Below, piece after piece: positions 17,201 to 26,277 of a stretch of DNA of 64,000 nt. The DNA is taken from assembly GCA_965197275.1 (NCBI GenBank), contig CBDAMQ010000020.1:1-64000 (forward strand), written 5' to 3'. Origin of the DNA: DASCOT01 sp965197275. GTDB taxonomy: Bacteria; Acidobacteriota; UBA890; WLXD01. The notes below the pieces were generated by a model that ran no database searches, was not told the DNA's origin, and was given only the letters and a program-made list of their open reading frames with translations. Within the stretch, counting starts at the first letter, position 1, and every line of letters begins with the position of its first letter. The translations under genes and the position numbers were made by a program.

Positions 17201-18289
17201 ATGGCGCTCAAAAAGAACCTGACAGATCCGCTGAACTGGCTCCTACTCTTGCTGGCAGCGGCCTTCATTTACTACATCTTCGCAGTGCCGTACTTCACGA
17301 ACTTCTACTTGAAGACGCCGCAGCAAGTGACGATGGCCGATTACCTTGCGAGCCCGAGCCATCCGCGGCCGTTCATGCTGCACGCTCTCAGCGCACCGCC
17401 CTCCAGCATAGAGGTCGTGATCACCGGGCTGGAGGTCGTGCACATCGACCAGGACTCGATCCTGCTCGAGGAAGCGGGCGCCGCTACCGCGGTCCCGTCG
17501 CCGCCGCCGGCTCCGATCGCCGAAGACGGCGCCGAAGGAGACGATGCGGGTGAGGACCAAGCGGCGGCGGATGAGCAGCCCGTATTGAGCTTTCAGCAGG
17601 AAGCACCGCCACCGGCGGGCCAGATCATGGTCCCCGGTGACAATCTCGATCTGCTGGCGATCACGGTCGGCCAAGTAGTTGATCTACAAGTTCATGGTCT
17701 TTACGAAAGTCCCATGGGCTGGGTGCCGCAAAACCCGACGCTGGACCGCAATGCTGAAGAGCTGTTCACCAAGGAAGAGCTCGACGCCCTCGAGGTGATG
17801 CGCTTGATCGTGGACGGCAACGAGATCCAGGTGCCGTACGTCCCGGCAGATGAGCTTCGCCTCGCCGACGGCGTGCACCCGCTGGGCATGCCCTCGGCGC
17901 TCGACGAGCTGGCGAACGACACGACGTATATCCAGACGGTTCAACGACTCGCCGGTGGCACGGTGGATCTGTATGACGTACGGCTCACCGAGAAGCGATT
18001 CGTCGAGCGCGCGCCCTATTTCGTCGTCGAGGACGGAGAAGGTCGACGGGCGCAGGTGTTCTTCAACTCACGCCTGCTTTCGGAGTGGTATTGGGCGCTC
18101 GATCGACTCGGTGGTCAGGATATCGTGGTGCGTGGGACCCTGCGCGCCTTCACGCCGAGTGATCTGCGGCGGATCGAGTCGGAGGACAACATCCAGGTCG
18201 TGATGGACGGCTATGCCCTTCTGTCACGCGACGGCACGACCGTCGTCAGCCTGGAGAATCCGCTCGGTGGCTTCGGCGGCGCCCAGTAG
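17201..18289 (+). CDS. Membrane-anchored protein of unknown function
   Basis: The ATG at 17201 follows a good promoter. The 362-residue protein has a short basic start and one membrane helix (WLLLLLAAAFIYYIFAVPYF), then a soluble part. Residues 85-130 are a Pro/Ala/acidic linker (PSPPPAPIAEDGAEGDD). The remainder is beta-rich, with repeated blocks such as VGQVVDLQVHGLYESPMGW and GGQDIVVRGTLRAFTPSDL. I recognise no known domain. An extracytoplasmic, inner-membrane-anchored protein is the most that can be said. Confidence 0.68.
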   Translation: MALKKNLTDPLNWLLLLLAAAFIYYIFAVPYFTNFYLKTPQQVTMADYLASPSHPRPFMLHALSAPPSSIEVVITGLEVVHIDQDSILLEEAGAATAVPSPPPAPIAEDGAEGDDAGEDQAAADEQPVLSFQQEAPPPAGQIMVPGDNLDLLAITVGQVVDLQVHGLYESPMGWVPQNPTLDRNAEELFTKEELDALEVMRLIVDGNEIQVPYVPADELRLADGVHPLGMPSALDELANDTTYIQTVQRLAGGTVDLYDVRLTEKRFVERAPYFVVEDGEGRRAQVFFNSRLLSEWYWALDRLGGQDIVVRGTLRAFTPSDLRRIESEDNIQVVMDGYALLSRDGTTVVSLENPLGGFGGAQ

Positions 18290-18307
18290 ATAGCCTGCGT
18301 TCTGGCG

Positions 18308-18868
18308 ATGGTCCCGACACGGGCGCAAGCCTGGACCCTGCTCACCGAGCACACTCAGAATCCGAACCTGCTCAAACACGCCCTCGGTGTCGAGGCCGCC
18401 ATGCGCGGCTACGCTCGGCACTTCGAAGCGGACCCCGAGCTGTGGGGCGTCGTCGGGCTGCTCCACGACTTCGACTACGAAGAGCACCCATCGCTCGAAG
18501 AGCATCCGTTCGTCGGCGCCGAGATCCTGCGGCAGCTGGGGTACGAGGAGCTGATCGTTCAGGCGATCCTCGGACACGCCGACCATACGGGGGTCGAGCG
18601 GACGAGTCAGCTCGCCAAGACGCTCTATGCAGTGGACGAGCTGGTCGGCTTTATCGTTGCCGTTGCCCTCGTCCGGCCGAGCAGGTCTGTGGTCGATCTG
18701 CCGGTCAAGTCGATTCTCAAGAAGCTTAAGGACAAGGCGTTCTGTCGGGCCATCGACCGCGACCACTTGCGGGCTGGCGCCGAAGAGCTAGACGTTGACA
18801 TGAAGGAGCACGTCGCCTGCATCGTCGAGTCGCTGAAGACCATCGCGCCAGAGCTCGGACTCGAGTAG
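18308..18868 (+). CDS. HD/HDIG-domain hydrolase
   Basis: The 186-residue protein has the HD signature: HALGVEAAMRGYA, then LLHDFDYEEHP (histidine-aspartate metal pair), EEHPFVGAEIL and ILGHADHTG. This is the COG2316-type single-domain HD family, which binds divalent metal and probably hydrolyses a phosphoester; the substrate is unknown. The start is an ATG 19 bases after the preceding gene, so it may be co-transcribed. It converges with the O-antigen ligase gene five bases downstream. Confidence 0.82.
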   Translation: MVPTRAQAWTLLTEHTQNPNLLKHALGVEAAMRGYARHFEADPELWGVVGLLHDFDYEEHPSLEEHPFVGAEILRQLGYEELIVQAILGHADHTGVERTSQLAKTLYAVDELVGFIVAVALVRPSRSVVDLPVKSILKKLKDKAFCRAIDRDHLRAGAEELDVDMKEHVACIVESLKTIAPELGLE

Positions 18869-18872
18869 CCGA

Positions 18873-20111
18873 TCAGTCGTCTCTTGCGAGCGCCAGCCCC
18901 GCGCTCGCCGCGAACGGTAGCGTGGCGGCGAACAGCAAGACCATGAGCACCTCGGAATCGGAGAAGTTGTACTCGAAAAGCCCCATCGTGAGGAAGGCGC
19001 CGAGCGCCGCAAGGGCGGCGCGTGACTCCGGTCCGCCCTCGGCGAACGGTCCCGTGTGGCGCAATACCCTCCACGCTCCGACGCCAAGGGCGGCCACCAG
19101 CCACAGCCAGGCGGCAAGTCCCAGCAAGCCGCGTTCGGCCGCAAGGTGGAGCGCGTCGTTGTGTAGGTGGGGGTTGGTCTCTTTCACTGCCCAGTCGACG
19201 CGCCAGGCAGGGTAGACACGCGGCATCAAGCCGGGACCGACTCCCAGCAGTGGATGCGCCTGAATCATGCGCAGTCCGGTTGCGGCCATCGCCAAGCGGT
19301 CGACGTTCGTGGGGTTGTCGAGCGAGAAGATGCTCGCCCCACGCTCATACAACGCTTCGGGCCCGGCCAACGTCAGCAGCACGATGCCGCCCACGACGAT
19401 TCCGATGATCAATACCACGAGGTAGGCTGCCCGACGTGGCGGCTGCTCGTCACCGGCTGAACGGCCGGGGACGAAGCGCAACCCGATCCAGAGTGCGAGG
19501 CCGACGACGCAGCCGATCCAAGCGGAGCGCGTCATCGTGAGCCCTACCACAACGAGAGCACCGAGCGCGATGACACGGTGGAGAATGCCCGCCCATCCGT
19601 CCCTCACTACCATGAGCGTCGGAATCGCCACCATGAGAGCGCCGGCGTAGGTCATGTAGTGGCCCAGCGTTCCGTCTGGCCGATACAGGCCCGGGAACTC
19701 GCCGCGCTGAACCGCTAGCACGGTTCCGGACAGGCCGATTCCGACCGCCACCAGCACGCCAATACCCAGAGCCTGCAAACCCAAGCGTCGCATCGACGGG
19801 TGCCGGTAAGCGAGGTAGGTGACCAGTGGGGCGGCGAACAGGAACACCTCGCGCAATGACCAGAGGCTCTCCACGGGAGCGCGTGACGCGAGCGCCGAGG
19901 CGACGGAGACGCCCCAAAACGCCATGAGCGGCGTGCCGATCAGCGAGAAGACGTCTCCAGCAGGACCCCGCGCTGGCGAGTCGGGTACGGAACCGGCGCT
20001 GGCCAGCTCTAGGCGCAGCCAGTTGGCGCACCACAGCAGCAGCGACAGCCAGAGTGCCGCTTCTGCCACTGCGATCGAGAGCGGAATTGTCAGCGCCCAG
20101 AGGAGGGCCAC
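18873..20111 (-). CDS. O-antigen ligase/polymerase family (Wzy_C) membrane protein
   Basis: The 412-residue protein is mostly hydrophobic with about ten predicted membrane segments. The Wzy_C region is seen in PLLGVGPGLMPRVYPAWR followed by the periplasmic loop NPHLHNDALHLAAERGLLG, where the paired histidines are typical of WaaL/O-antigen ligases. Such proteins transfer or polymerise polysaccharide on lipid A or lipid carriers in the periplasm. It stands alone on the minus strand between unrelated genes, so its substrate is not indicated. Confidence 0.85.
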   Translation of the reverse strand: MALLWALTIPLSIAVAEAALWLSLLLWCANWLRLELASAGSVPDSPARGPAGDVFSLIGTPLMAFWGVSVASALASRAPVESLWSLREVFLFAAPLVTYLAYRHPSMRRLGLQALGIGVLVAVGIGLSGTVLAVQRGEFPGLYRPDGTLGHYMTYAGALMVAIPTLMVVRDGWAGILHRVIALGALVVVGLTMTRSAWIGCVVGLALWIGLRFVPGRSAGDEQPPRRAAYLVVLIIGIVVGGIVLLTLAGPEALYERGASIFSLDNPTNVDRLAMAATGLRMIQAHPLLGVGPGLMPRVYPAWRVDWAVKETNPHLHNDALHLAAERGLLGLAAWLWLVAALGVGAWRVLRHTGPFAEGGPESRAALAALGAFLTMGLFEYNFSDSEVLMVLLFAATLPFAASAGLALARDD

Positions 20112-20231
20112 GCCAAGAAAGACCTGGCCCCACGGATCGCGACCGGTGCGTGAGCTGGCGAATGCCGGGAGTTGAATCGCTGTACCTCCTGATGAGGCCA
20201 GATATTACCGCCGTCAGCGCAGTGTTGTCGG

Positions 20232-20237
20232 TAGAAT
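20232..20237 (+). promoter_or_regulatory. TAGAAT -10-like element eight bases before the acylphosphatase ATG
   Basis: TAGAAT is one mismatch from TATAAT and lies eight bases upstream of the ATG at 20246. That would again place the transcript start at or near the start codon. I see no good -35 at the right distance. Confidence 0.32.
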
Positions 20238-20245
20238 GGTGCCCG

Positions 20246-20530
20246 ATGAAGACGGTTCGACGCGTTCGGCTGCGAATCCGAGGTCGGGTACAGGGGGTGT
20301 TCTACCGCGCCCACGCTCGTGCCGCGGCGACAAAGCTCGGTCTCCGTGGGTGGGTCCGCAACTGCGACGACGGAGCAGTCGAGGCGGTTGTGGAGGGGCC
20401 CGCGGCGACGATAGATGATTTCATCAGCTGGTGTCATCGAGGTTCGCCGACGGCGCGGGTCGACCGCCTCGAAGTGAGCGACGAGGGTGACCAATCTACG
20501 CTCGAGAATGGTTTCGATGTCGCATTCTGA
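20246..20530 (+). CDS. Acylphosphatase
   Basis: The 94-residue product is the standard acylphosphatase size. RIRGRVQGVFYRAHARAAA carries the phosphate-binding loop GRVQGVFYR with its catalytic arginine, and LGLRGWVRNCDDGAVEAVVEG carries the conserved asparagine in RGWVRN. It hydrolyses carboxyl-phosphate bonds in small acyl phosphates. The ATG at 20246 is supported by the conserved start of the fold. Confidence 0.92.
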   Translation: MKTVRRVRLRIRGRVQGVFYRAHARAAATKLGLRGWVRNCDDGAVEAVVEGPAATIDDFISWCHRGSPTARVDRLEVSDEGDQSTLENGFDVAF

Positions 20531-20561
20531 GCACCAAACGAAAGAGATCGAAGCGGGGCGT

Positions 20562-22328
20562 ATGGCAAAACGGCGAAGTTCGTGGACCTGGGTGATCCTG
20601 GGGTTCGTACTGCTCGTAATGCTCTTCTGGTGGACGACCCAGCTGCTGAACCGTGTCGTGCTCGGGGACCGTGGCAGCCTGAGCGCGGACAATGTGCTGG
20701 AGGTTGCGCTGGTCGGAGAGGTCGTAGAGCGACCCGCATACCTGTGGGGCAATCGGTCGGTCGGCCCGTTGTCGGTACGTGAGATTGACAGCGCGCTCCG
20801 TGTCGCCGCCGACGATTCGCGAGTGTCGGCAGTGCTGTTGCGCGTCGGGCCGATGCTTGGCGGCTTCGCCAAAGCGCAAGAGATCCGCTCCGCCGTGCAC
20901 GCGTTCCGCGAATCCGGCAAGCCGGTAGTTGCGGTTCTGGAGTTGGGCTCTCTGATCGATCTCTACGTTGCCTCGGCGGCCGACACGTCAATTCAGGTCC
21001 CGACCGGCAGCTTCATCCTGGGGCTTGCGGCCCGCAGCCAGTATTACCGCGAGCTGCTCGACAAGCTCGGGGTGGAGTTCGAGACGTTCGCCACCGGGCC
21101 GTACAAGTCGGCGATGAATCCGTACACCGAGACCGGCATGAGCGACGAAGAGCGCACGGTGTTGGAGAGCTTGCTCGATAGCATCTATGAGCAGGTGCTC
21201 GAGGGCATCGCCGAGGATCGGGGCATCGATCAGGAGGCGGTCGAGGCAGCGATCGATGAAGGCCTGCTTTCCGCCTCGGCGGCGCACGAGGCTGGCCTGG
21301 TAGACGAGCTCGGCTTCCAAGACAGCGCCACCGAGTTTCTCGGCATCAACGGTGCCCAACGCGTCGGGCTGCGGGATTATTGGGACATTGCCGAACCCGG
21401 AGGATGGAGCCTCGGTCGACCTGCGATCGCGCTGGTCCACGTCGACGGTCTGATCTTGCCTGGCGATGTCACTGACGATCCGCTTGGCGGCGCTGTCGCC
21501 GGCGGCGAGACGATCGCTCGCGCCATTCGTCAGGCGCGTCGAAACTCGTCCGTCCGCGCGATCGTCTTACGGGTGGACAGCCCCGGAGGGGCGGTCACGG
21601 CGTCGGACGTCATTTGGCGGGAAACCGCGCTGGCGGCCGAGTCGATGCCGGTGATCGTCAGCATGTCGGACGTTGCAGCGTCGGGCGGCTACTGGATCGC
21701 CACCGCCGGAACCCGGGTCCTCGCCGACGGTGCCACGTATACCGGTTCCATCGGGGTGACCATGGGTCGCTACAACTTGGTGGGCGCCTACGACAAGCTC
21801 GGCATCGCCAACGATACCGTGACCCGCGGAGCGAACGCGGGGCTATTTGTTGATTCGCAGCGGCTATCGGCGGAGCAACGGGAGGTGATTGCCGCCTCGA
21901 TCGAGGAAACCTATCGCGCCTTCCTCCACAAGGTGTCAGACGCGCGTGATCTCGACCTTGCCGAAGTGGAAAGGCTCGCTGCGGGAAGAGTATGGACTGG
22001 ACGGCAGGCGCTCGAAGTCGGCCTGGTTGACGAGATCGGTGGCCTACGTGCGGCACTCAGCGCTGCCCGACGCGCCGCCGGCATCGATCCTCGCACCGAG
22101 GTCGATGTGCAGCTGTATCCACGCCAGCGCACGATGCTCGAGCAGCTCAGCGGCCTCCTGACGGGAGTCCAGACGACCACGCATCCGATCTGGCGGGCCG
22201 ACGAGGTTTCTGGCGTGATCCCGGATCCGGCAGCGCTGGCCCGCAGAGTGGAGCTGATGCGTCTGGTGGGCTCCGCCGGCACCGGCTGGGCCTTGATCGA
22301 GGGCCCGGTTCCGGCTCCGCTCCGCTGA
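20562..22328 (+). CDS. sppA: Signal peptide peptidase SppA (long, 67-kDa type)
   Basis: From the ATG at 20562 the protein has 588 residues and begins with a signal anchor (SSWTWVILGFVLLVMLFWW). It has the tandem SppA fold: the N-terminal half contributes the catalytic lysine in ATGPYKSAMNPYTETGMS, and the C-terminal half the nucleophilic serine in SMSDVAASGGYWIATAG. SppA degrades cleaved signal peptides in the membrane. An in-frame ATG at 20517 overlaps the acylphosphatase end and is an alternative. The helicase gene follows five bases after the stop. Confidence 0.9.
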   Translation: MAKRRSSWTWVILGFVLLVMLFWWTTQLLNRVVLGDRGSLSADNVLEVALVGEVVERPAYLWGNRSVGPLSVREIDSALRVAADDSRVSAVLLRVGPMLGGFAKAQEIRSAVHAFRESGKPVVAVLELGSLIDLYVASAADTSIQVPTGSFILGLAARSQYYRELLDKLGVEFETFATGPYKSAMNPYTETGMSDEERTVLESLLDSIYEQVLEGIAEDRGIDQEAVEAAIDEGLLSASAAHEAGLVDELGFQDSATEFLGINGAQRVGLRDYWDIAEPGGWSLGRPAIALVHVDGLILPGDVTDDPLGGAVAGGETIARAIRQARRNSSVRAIVLRVDSPGGAVTASDVIWRETALAAESMPVIVSMSDVAASGGYWIATAGTRVLADGATYTGSIGVTMGRYNLVGAYDKLGIANDTVTRGANAGLFVDSQRLSAEQREVIAASIEETYRAFLHKVSDARDLDLAEVERLAAGRVWTGRQALEVGLVDEIGGLRAALSAARRAAGIDPRTEVDVQLYPRQRTMLEQLSGLLTGVQTTTHPIWRADEVSGVIPDPAALARRVELMRLVGSAGTGWALIEGPVPAPLR

Positions 22329-22333
22329 CGCGA

Positions 22334-24475
22334 ATGGCGCGGAAGTTCGTAATCCAGCGTCGTGCTGGGCCCGAGCTCGACGTCGATTTCGAAGCGGATC
22401 TGAACGAGCAGCAATACGCTGCCGTTACCTCCGGTGATGGCGAGAAGCTGGTCATCGCCGGCGCCGGCACCGGCAAGACCCGAACCCTGACCTACCGTGT
22501 CGCTTGGCTGCTCAGCCGCGGCGTTCCTGCCGATGCGATCCTGCTGGTGACGTTCACTAACAAAGCGGCGCGCGAAATGGTTGGTCGGGTAGGCCAGCTG
22601 ACCAACCTGGACACCGCCCGACTATGGGGCGGGACATTCCACTCAGTAGGCGCGAGAACACTGAGACGCCACGGGGCCGCGCTCGGCTTCACGGATTCGT
22701 TCTCCATCCTCGACGACGGCGACCAGCGCGACCTGATTCGGCTCTGCATCACGGATGTGGGAGTTGAGGTCGAGCGCCGCCGGTTCCCATCGCCGAAGGT
22801 GTTGTCGTCGCTGATCTCGTTGCAGGTCAACTCCCGCACCGAGATGGTCGACGTGATTGCCGAGCGCTTTCCACGCTTCGTCGACTGGGGAGAGCAGATC
22901 GAAGCGGTCGCTCAACGATACGCAGAGCGCAAGCTGGCGGCGAACGCGATGGACTACGACGACTTGTTGACCATGTGGTTACGGCTGCTCCGCGAAGTGC
23001 CTGAGGTGCGGCGGAGATACGGTGAGCAGTTGCGCCACGTGCTCGTCGACGAGTACCAGGACACCAACCTGATCCAGGGAGAGATCGTCGAGACGTTGGC
23101 ACGCGAGAACGGCGGCAATCTGATGGTCGTGGGCGATGATTGCCAGAGCATTTATTCTTTTCGCGGCGCCCACTACGAGAACATCCTCGGCTTTGCGGAT
23201 CGTCACCCGCGAGCCGAAGTCTTCAAGCTGGAGATCAACTACCGCTCGACACCAGAGATCATGGAGTTGACCAACGCCAGCATCCGCTACAACTCCGGCC
23301 AATATCAGAAGGAGCTCAGGGCGCGCCGTGACTCGGGCCAGCAACCGGCACTGGTTCCTTGTAACTATCCGGAGCAGGAGGCTGCCTTCGTCGCCGAGCG
23401 CATCCTCCAGCTTCGCGACGAGGGAACCTCGCTGCGCGAGATGGCAGTCCTTTACCGCGCGCATTCACACCGGCTTTCCGTTGAGACCACGTTACTGCGC
23501 TACGACATCCCGTACGACATTCGCGGTGGCCTTCGCTTTTTCGAGCAGGCGCACGTCAAGGACGTCACGGCCTATCTCCGCCTGGCCGACAATCCGCGCG
23601 ATGAGGTCGCGTTTCGTCGCGCCCTCATGCTGCAACGAGGTATCGGCAGCGTTACCGCCGGGCGGCTTTGGGAGGCGCTCGCCTCGGCCGATACCGCCGG
23701 CGAGTTGCTGGCGCAACTACGTTCGGAGCGCATCCAGGGAATCTTGCAGCGCCGAGCGCGCACCGCATGGAGCGGGTTTGCCGAGCTGTTGGCCGCAGTC
23801 GACGCTCGTGCGGCCGAGCCCGAAGCGGCGATCCGTGCCGTCGTCGACGGCGGCTACGACGATGTTGCTGCCACTCAGTTCACCAACTATGAGTCGCGCG
23901 TCGAGGATCTCGAGCAGCTGGCCGTGTTCGCGGCCCAGTACGATTCGATCCGCTCGTTCTTGGAGGAGCTGGTGCTGCTAGGGGAGCTCTACGGCCAGGA
24001 TGTTCGAAACGGCGGCGACCGGGACGACGAGCGGGTTGTGTTGTCCACGGTGCATCAGGCCAAAGGGCTCGAATGGAGCGTTGTGTTCGCCATTCATCTG
24101 GTCGAGGGGGCGCTGCCCAGCCTCCGGTCGCTCGACGAGCCAGGCGGCGAGGAAGAGGAGCGCCGCATCTTCTACGTCGCCATGACCCGAGCTCGCGACG
24201 AGCTCTATTTGAGCTACCCGATCGTGCGTCCGGGAGGCATCGGCGGTGCCCTGCTCCAACAGCCTTCGCGCTTCCTTCAGGAGTTACCGTCGACGTTGGT
24301 CGAGCCGTGGGAGCTGTTTGACGAGCCCGGCGCGGATCAGCACTCCCGGCATCGCGAGCCCGACCTCATTGCCGGCAGCGATCCCGGCCTCCAGCGGGCC
24401 GGGTCCATTGACCCCGACGACGAATTCGATCCCAACGTCGACCCGTTGTGGGACGACGAAGAAACCTCACAGTAG
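22334..24475 (+). CDS. UvrD/Rep/PcrA-type superfamily 1 DNA helicase
   Basis: The 713-residue protein has the SF1 helicase motifs in order: LNEQQYAAV (Q motif), AGAGTGKTRTLT (Walker A, about residues 43-54), VDEYQDTN (Walker B), VGDDCQSIYSFRGA (motif III), EINYRSTPEI (motif IV), STVHQAKGLEW (motif V) and VAMTRARDELYLSY (motif VI). It is a 3'-5' ATP-driven DNA translocase for repair or replication. The long acidic tail (PDDEFDPNVDPLWDDEE) is unusual in length but intact. It is probably in the sppA operon. Confidence 0.93.
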   Translation: MARKFVIQRRAGPELDVDFEADLNEQQYAAVTSGDGEKLVIAGAGTGKTRTLTYRVAWLLSRGVPADAILLVTFTNKAAREMVGRVGQLTNLDTARLWGGTFHSVGARTLRRHGAALGFTDSFSILDDGDQRDLIRLCITDVGVEVERRRFPSPKVLSSLISLQVNSRTEMVDVIAERFPRFVDWGEQIEAVAQRYAERKLAANAMDYDDLLTMWLRLLREVPEVRRRYGEQLRHVLVDEYQDTNLIQGEIVETLARENGGNLMVVGDDCQSIYSFRGAHYENILGFADRHPRAEVFKLEINYRSTPEIMELTNASIRYNSGQYQKELRARRDSGQQPALVPCNYPEQEAAFVAERILQLRDEGTSLREMAVLYRAHSHRLSVETTLLRYDIPYDIRGGLRFFEQAHVKDVTAYLRLADNPRDEVAFRRALMLQRGIGSVTAGRLWEALASADTAGELLAQLRSERIQGILQRRARTAWSGFAELLAAVDARAAEPEAAIRAVVDGGYDDVAATQFTNYESRVEDLEQLAVFAAQYDSIRSFLEELVLLGELYGQDVRNGGDRDDERVVLSTVHQAKGLEWSVVFAIHLVEGALPSLRSLDEPGGEEEERRIFYVAMTRARDELYLSYPIVRPGGIGGALLQQPSRFLQELPSTLVEPWELFDEPGADQHSRHREPDLIAGSDPGLQRAGSIDPDDEFDPNVDPLWDDEETSQ

Positions 24476-24527
24476 GCTGCGCGTGATGTCGCCTTGCACG
24501 AAACGGCGAATCGACAAACACCGGGCT

Positions 24528-24556
24528 TTGACCCCCGCCGACGACCATGCTAGCTT
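24528..24556 (+). promoter_or_regulatory. Promoter candidate TTGACC-N17-TAGCTT
   Basis: TTGACC at 24528-24533 is a near-perfect -35 with 17 bases to TAGCTT at 24551-24556, a poor -10. The ATG at 24563 is only six bases further, which again fits a leaderless start. Confidence 0.35.
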
Positions 24557-24562
24557 CATCTC

Positions 24563-25009
24563 ATGGGCTCCAGGGACGGTCTCTTGGGTGCTAGCTGCGA
24601 AGCTGGATGGTGGTCTTCCGAGGTCTGGCATGCCGGACTTCGCTCGACGCCGGTTGCGGTTCTGGGGCTGGCGCTGTTGCTGTTACCGCTGGCGGGTTCG
24701 CTGCCGGCGGCGCTGGAGCTCAGTCTCGGCAAGCACGAGTTCGATTGGAGCACCATCGAGCAAGAGCGCGCCCACTTCCGCTGGTCGGCCGAGGTCGTCA
24801 ACGACACCACTCGGTCCTTCGAGGTCGAGGTGACGATCGACTTGCTCGACGACGACGACGGTGTGCTGCACAGCGACAGCGGCTCGGTAATGGTGGCGGC
24901 CGGCGAGACCATGCGCCTGGAGCAAGCAGCCTCGATGCCGTTCGATCGTGCCGCCGACGTGGTGTCCTTCCGCTTCCGATTGCTGCCGAGCCTGCCGGCG
25001 TCTCGCTGA
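24563..25009 (+). CDS. Exported FxLYD-like beta-sandwich protein
   Basis: The 148-residue product has a 30-residue leader, then a hydrophobic signal-like segment (AVLGLALLLLPLAGSLPAA). The rest alternates like a beta sandwich: FRWSAEVVNDTTRSFEVEVTI followed by an acidic loop and SVMVAAGETMRLEQA. This layout resembles FxLYD-type secreted domains. The coding signal is clear, but function is unknown. The start is uncertain because the leader before the hydrophobic segment is long for a signal peptide. Confidence 0.6.
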   Translation: MGSRDGLLGASCEAGWWSSEVWHAGLRSTPVAVLGLALLLLPLAGSLPAALELSLGKHEFDWSTIEQERAHFRWSAEVVNDTTRSFEVEVTIDLLDDDDGVLHSDSGSVMVAAGETMRLEQAASMPFDRAADVVSFRFRLLPSLPASR

Positions 25010-25163
25010 TGAGCGTGGCGAAGCGATAAATCCGACGTACAACCGTCGTCAGAGCTAGAAGGTGGCTGGCGGCCGCAGGCGCTTCTTGCTATAAACGCGC
25101 CTCTATGTCGGCACGTCGTTCATCCCGCCTTCACGGTCGCTCTGCTCCCGGACCCTTCGCCTG

Positions 25164-26252
25164 ATGCGGAACGCAAGCGAGGTACGCTCCTACTTTCTGA
25201 CCAACTGGCGAGAGGTCGTTCCCGAAATTCTGGTTACCGGCGTACGGGTCGGTGCTCCGGCCAATGACGCCAGCATGATCGAGGTCGAGCTCCTCGGCCA
25301 CGCTGGCGCAATCCGGCGCCTGCTCTATCTCCCGCTTGCCTCCGGAGAGCCCCGCCAGCTACGCGGCCTCCTGCCGCGATTACGGCGTATCGCCGCCGCA
25401 CCGGGAAACGCGGCCGGCCTCATCGTGCCGCACATGGGCGCTGCCGGCGCTCGGCTGTGCCGCGAGGCAGGCATCGGATACCTGGATTGTTCCGGCAACG
25501 CGTACCTACGCTTCAACAACGTCCTGGTGCAGATCAGCGGTAATCGCAATCGCTTCACGGAGCGCAAGCAGATCCGGACACTGTTCCACGACAAGGCGAC
25601 AATCCCACTGCGGGTGATGATGCAGCGCCCCGGCGAATGGCTGACGACGCGTCAGATCGCCGAGCATGGCCAGCTGAGCCTCGGCTGGGTATCGCAGATC
25701 CTCCAGCAGATGGCGGCCGATGGCTACGTTGAACGCCAGCGTGGTGGCGGGTCGAGGCTGGTGCGACCACAGCGACTGCTGGCGGATTGGCTGGATGAGT
25801 ACGCCTTCGAGACCAACGAGGTGTTTCCCTATCAGCTACGGGACACCGATCCCGAAGCGACGCTGCAGCGGCTGCGCACCGTAGATGCGAGCCTGTCGGA
25901 TCGCTACGCGCTGACGCTCGATTCTGCCGTCCACGCCCTGCAGCTCAAGCCGGCGCAGCGGCGACTGCCGTTCGACCTGCACGTGTATGTTCCTGATCTC
26001 AACGAAGACTTGGATCAGACCCTGGAAACCTGGAGGCGCGTGTTGGGGCTGCGCCCGGCAGGGCACGGTGCTAACTGTTTCCTGGTAAAGCCGTCGTACC
26101 GTCACGCGGTGTTCTTCGACACGCAGGCAAGTCACGGATTGCGGACGGTCTCGGACCTGCAGCTCTACCTTGATCTGTACCACTACTCGGGATCGGCGCG
26201 GGCGCGAGCCGGCAACTCGGTGGCAGCGCGGTTGCCCTTCGAGCTCAGCTAG
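25164..26252 (+). CDS. AbiEi-like (type IV toxin-antitoxin antitoxin family) protein
   Basis: The 362-residue protein has an N-terminal nuclease-like fold of the COG4861 group (GYLDCSGNAYLRFNNV, LLYLPLASGEPRQLRGLL), then a winged helix from about residue 140 (QRPGEWLTTRQIAEHGQLSLG and WVSQILQQMAADGYVERQRG). COG4861 proteins are usually labelled AbiEi antitoxins. No AbiEii-type nucleotidyltransferase toxin is adjacent: the next gene is the unrelated DUF2207 locus on the other strand. A stand-alone DNA-binding regulator is therefore as likely as an antitoxin. Confidence 0.7.
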   Translation: MRNASEVRSYFLTNWREVVPEILVTGVRVGAPANDASMIEVELLGHAGAIRRLLYLPLASGEPRQLRGLLPRLRRIAAAPGNAAGLIVPHMGAAGARLCREAGIGYLDCSGNAYLRFNNVLVQISGNRNRFTERKQIRTLFHDKATIPLRVMMQRPGEWLTTRQIAEHGQLSLGWVSQILQQMAADGYVERQRGGGSRLVRPQRLLADWLDEYAFETNEVFPYQLRDTDPEATLQRLRTVDASLSDRYALTLDSAVHALQLKPAQRRLPFDLHVYVPDLNEDLDQTLETWRRVLGLRPAGHGANCFLVKPSYRHAVFFDTQASHGLRTVSDLQLYLDLYHYSGSARARAGNSVAARLPFELS

Positions 26253-26277
26253 AGCTTCCTCCATCTGTTGCCGGCCA

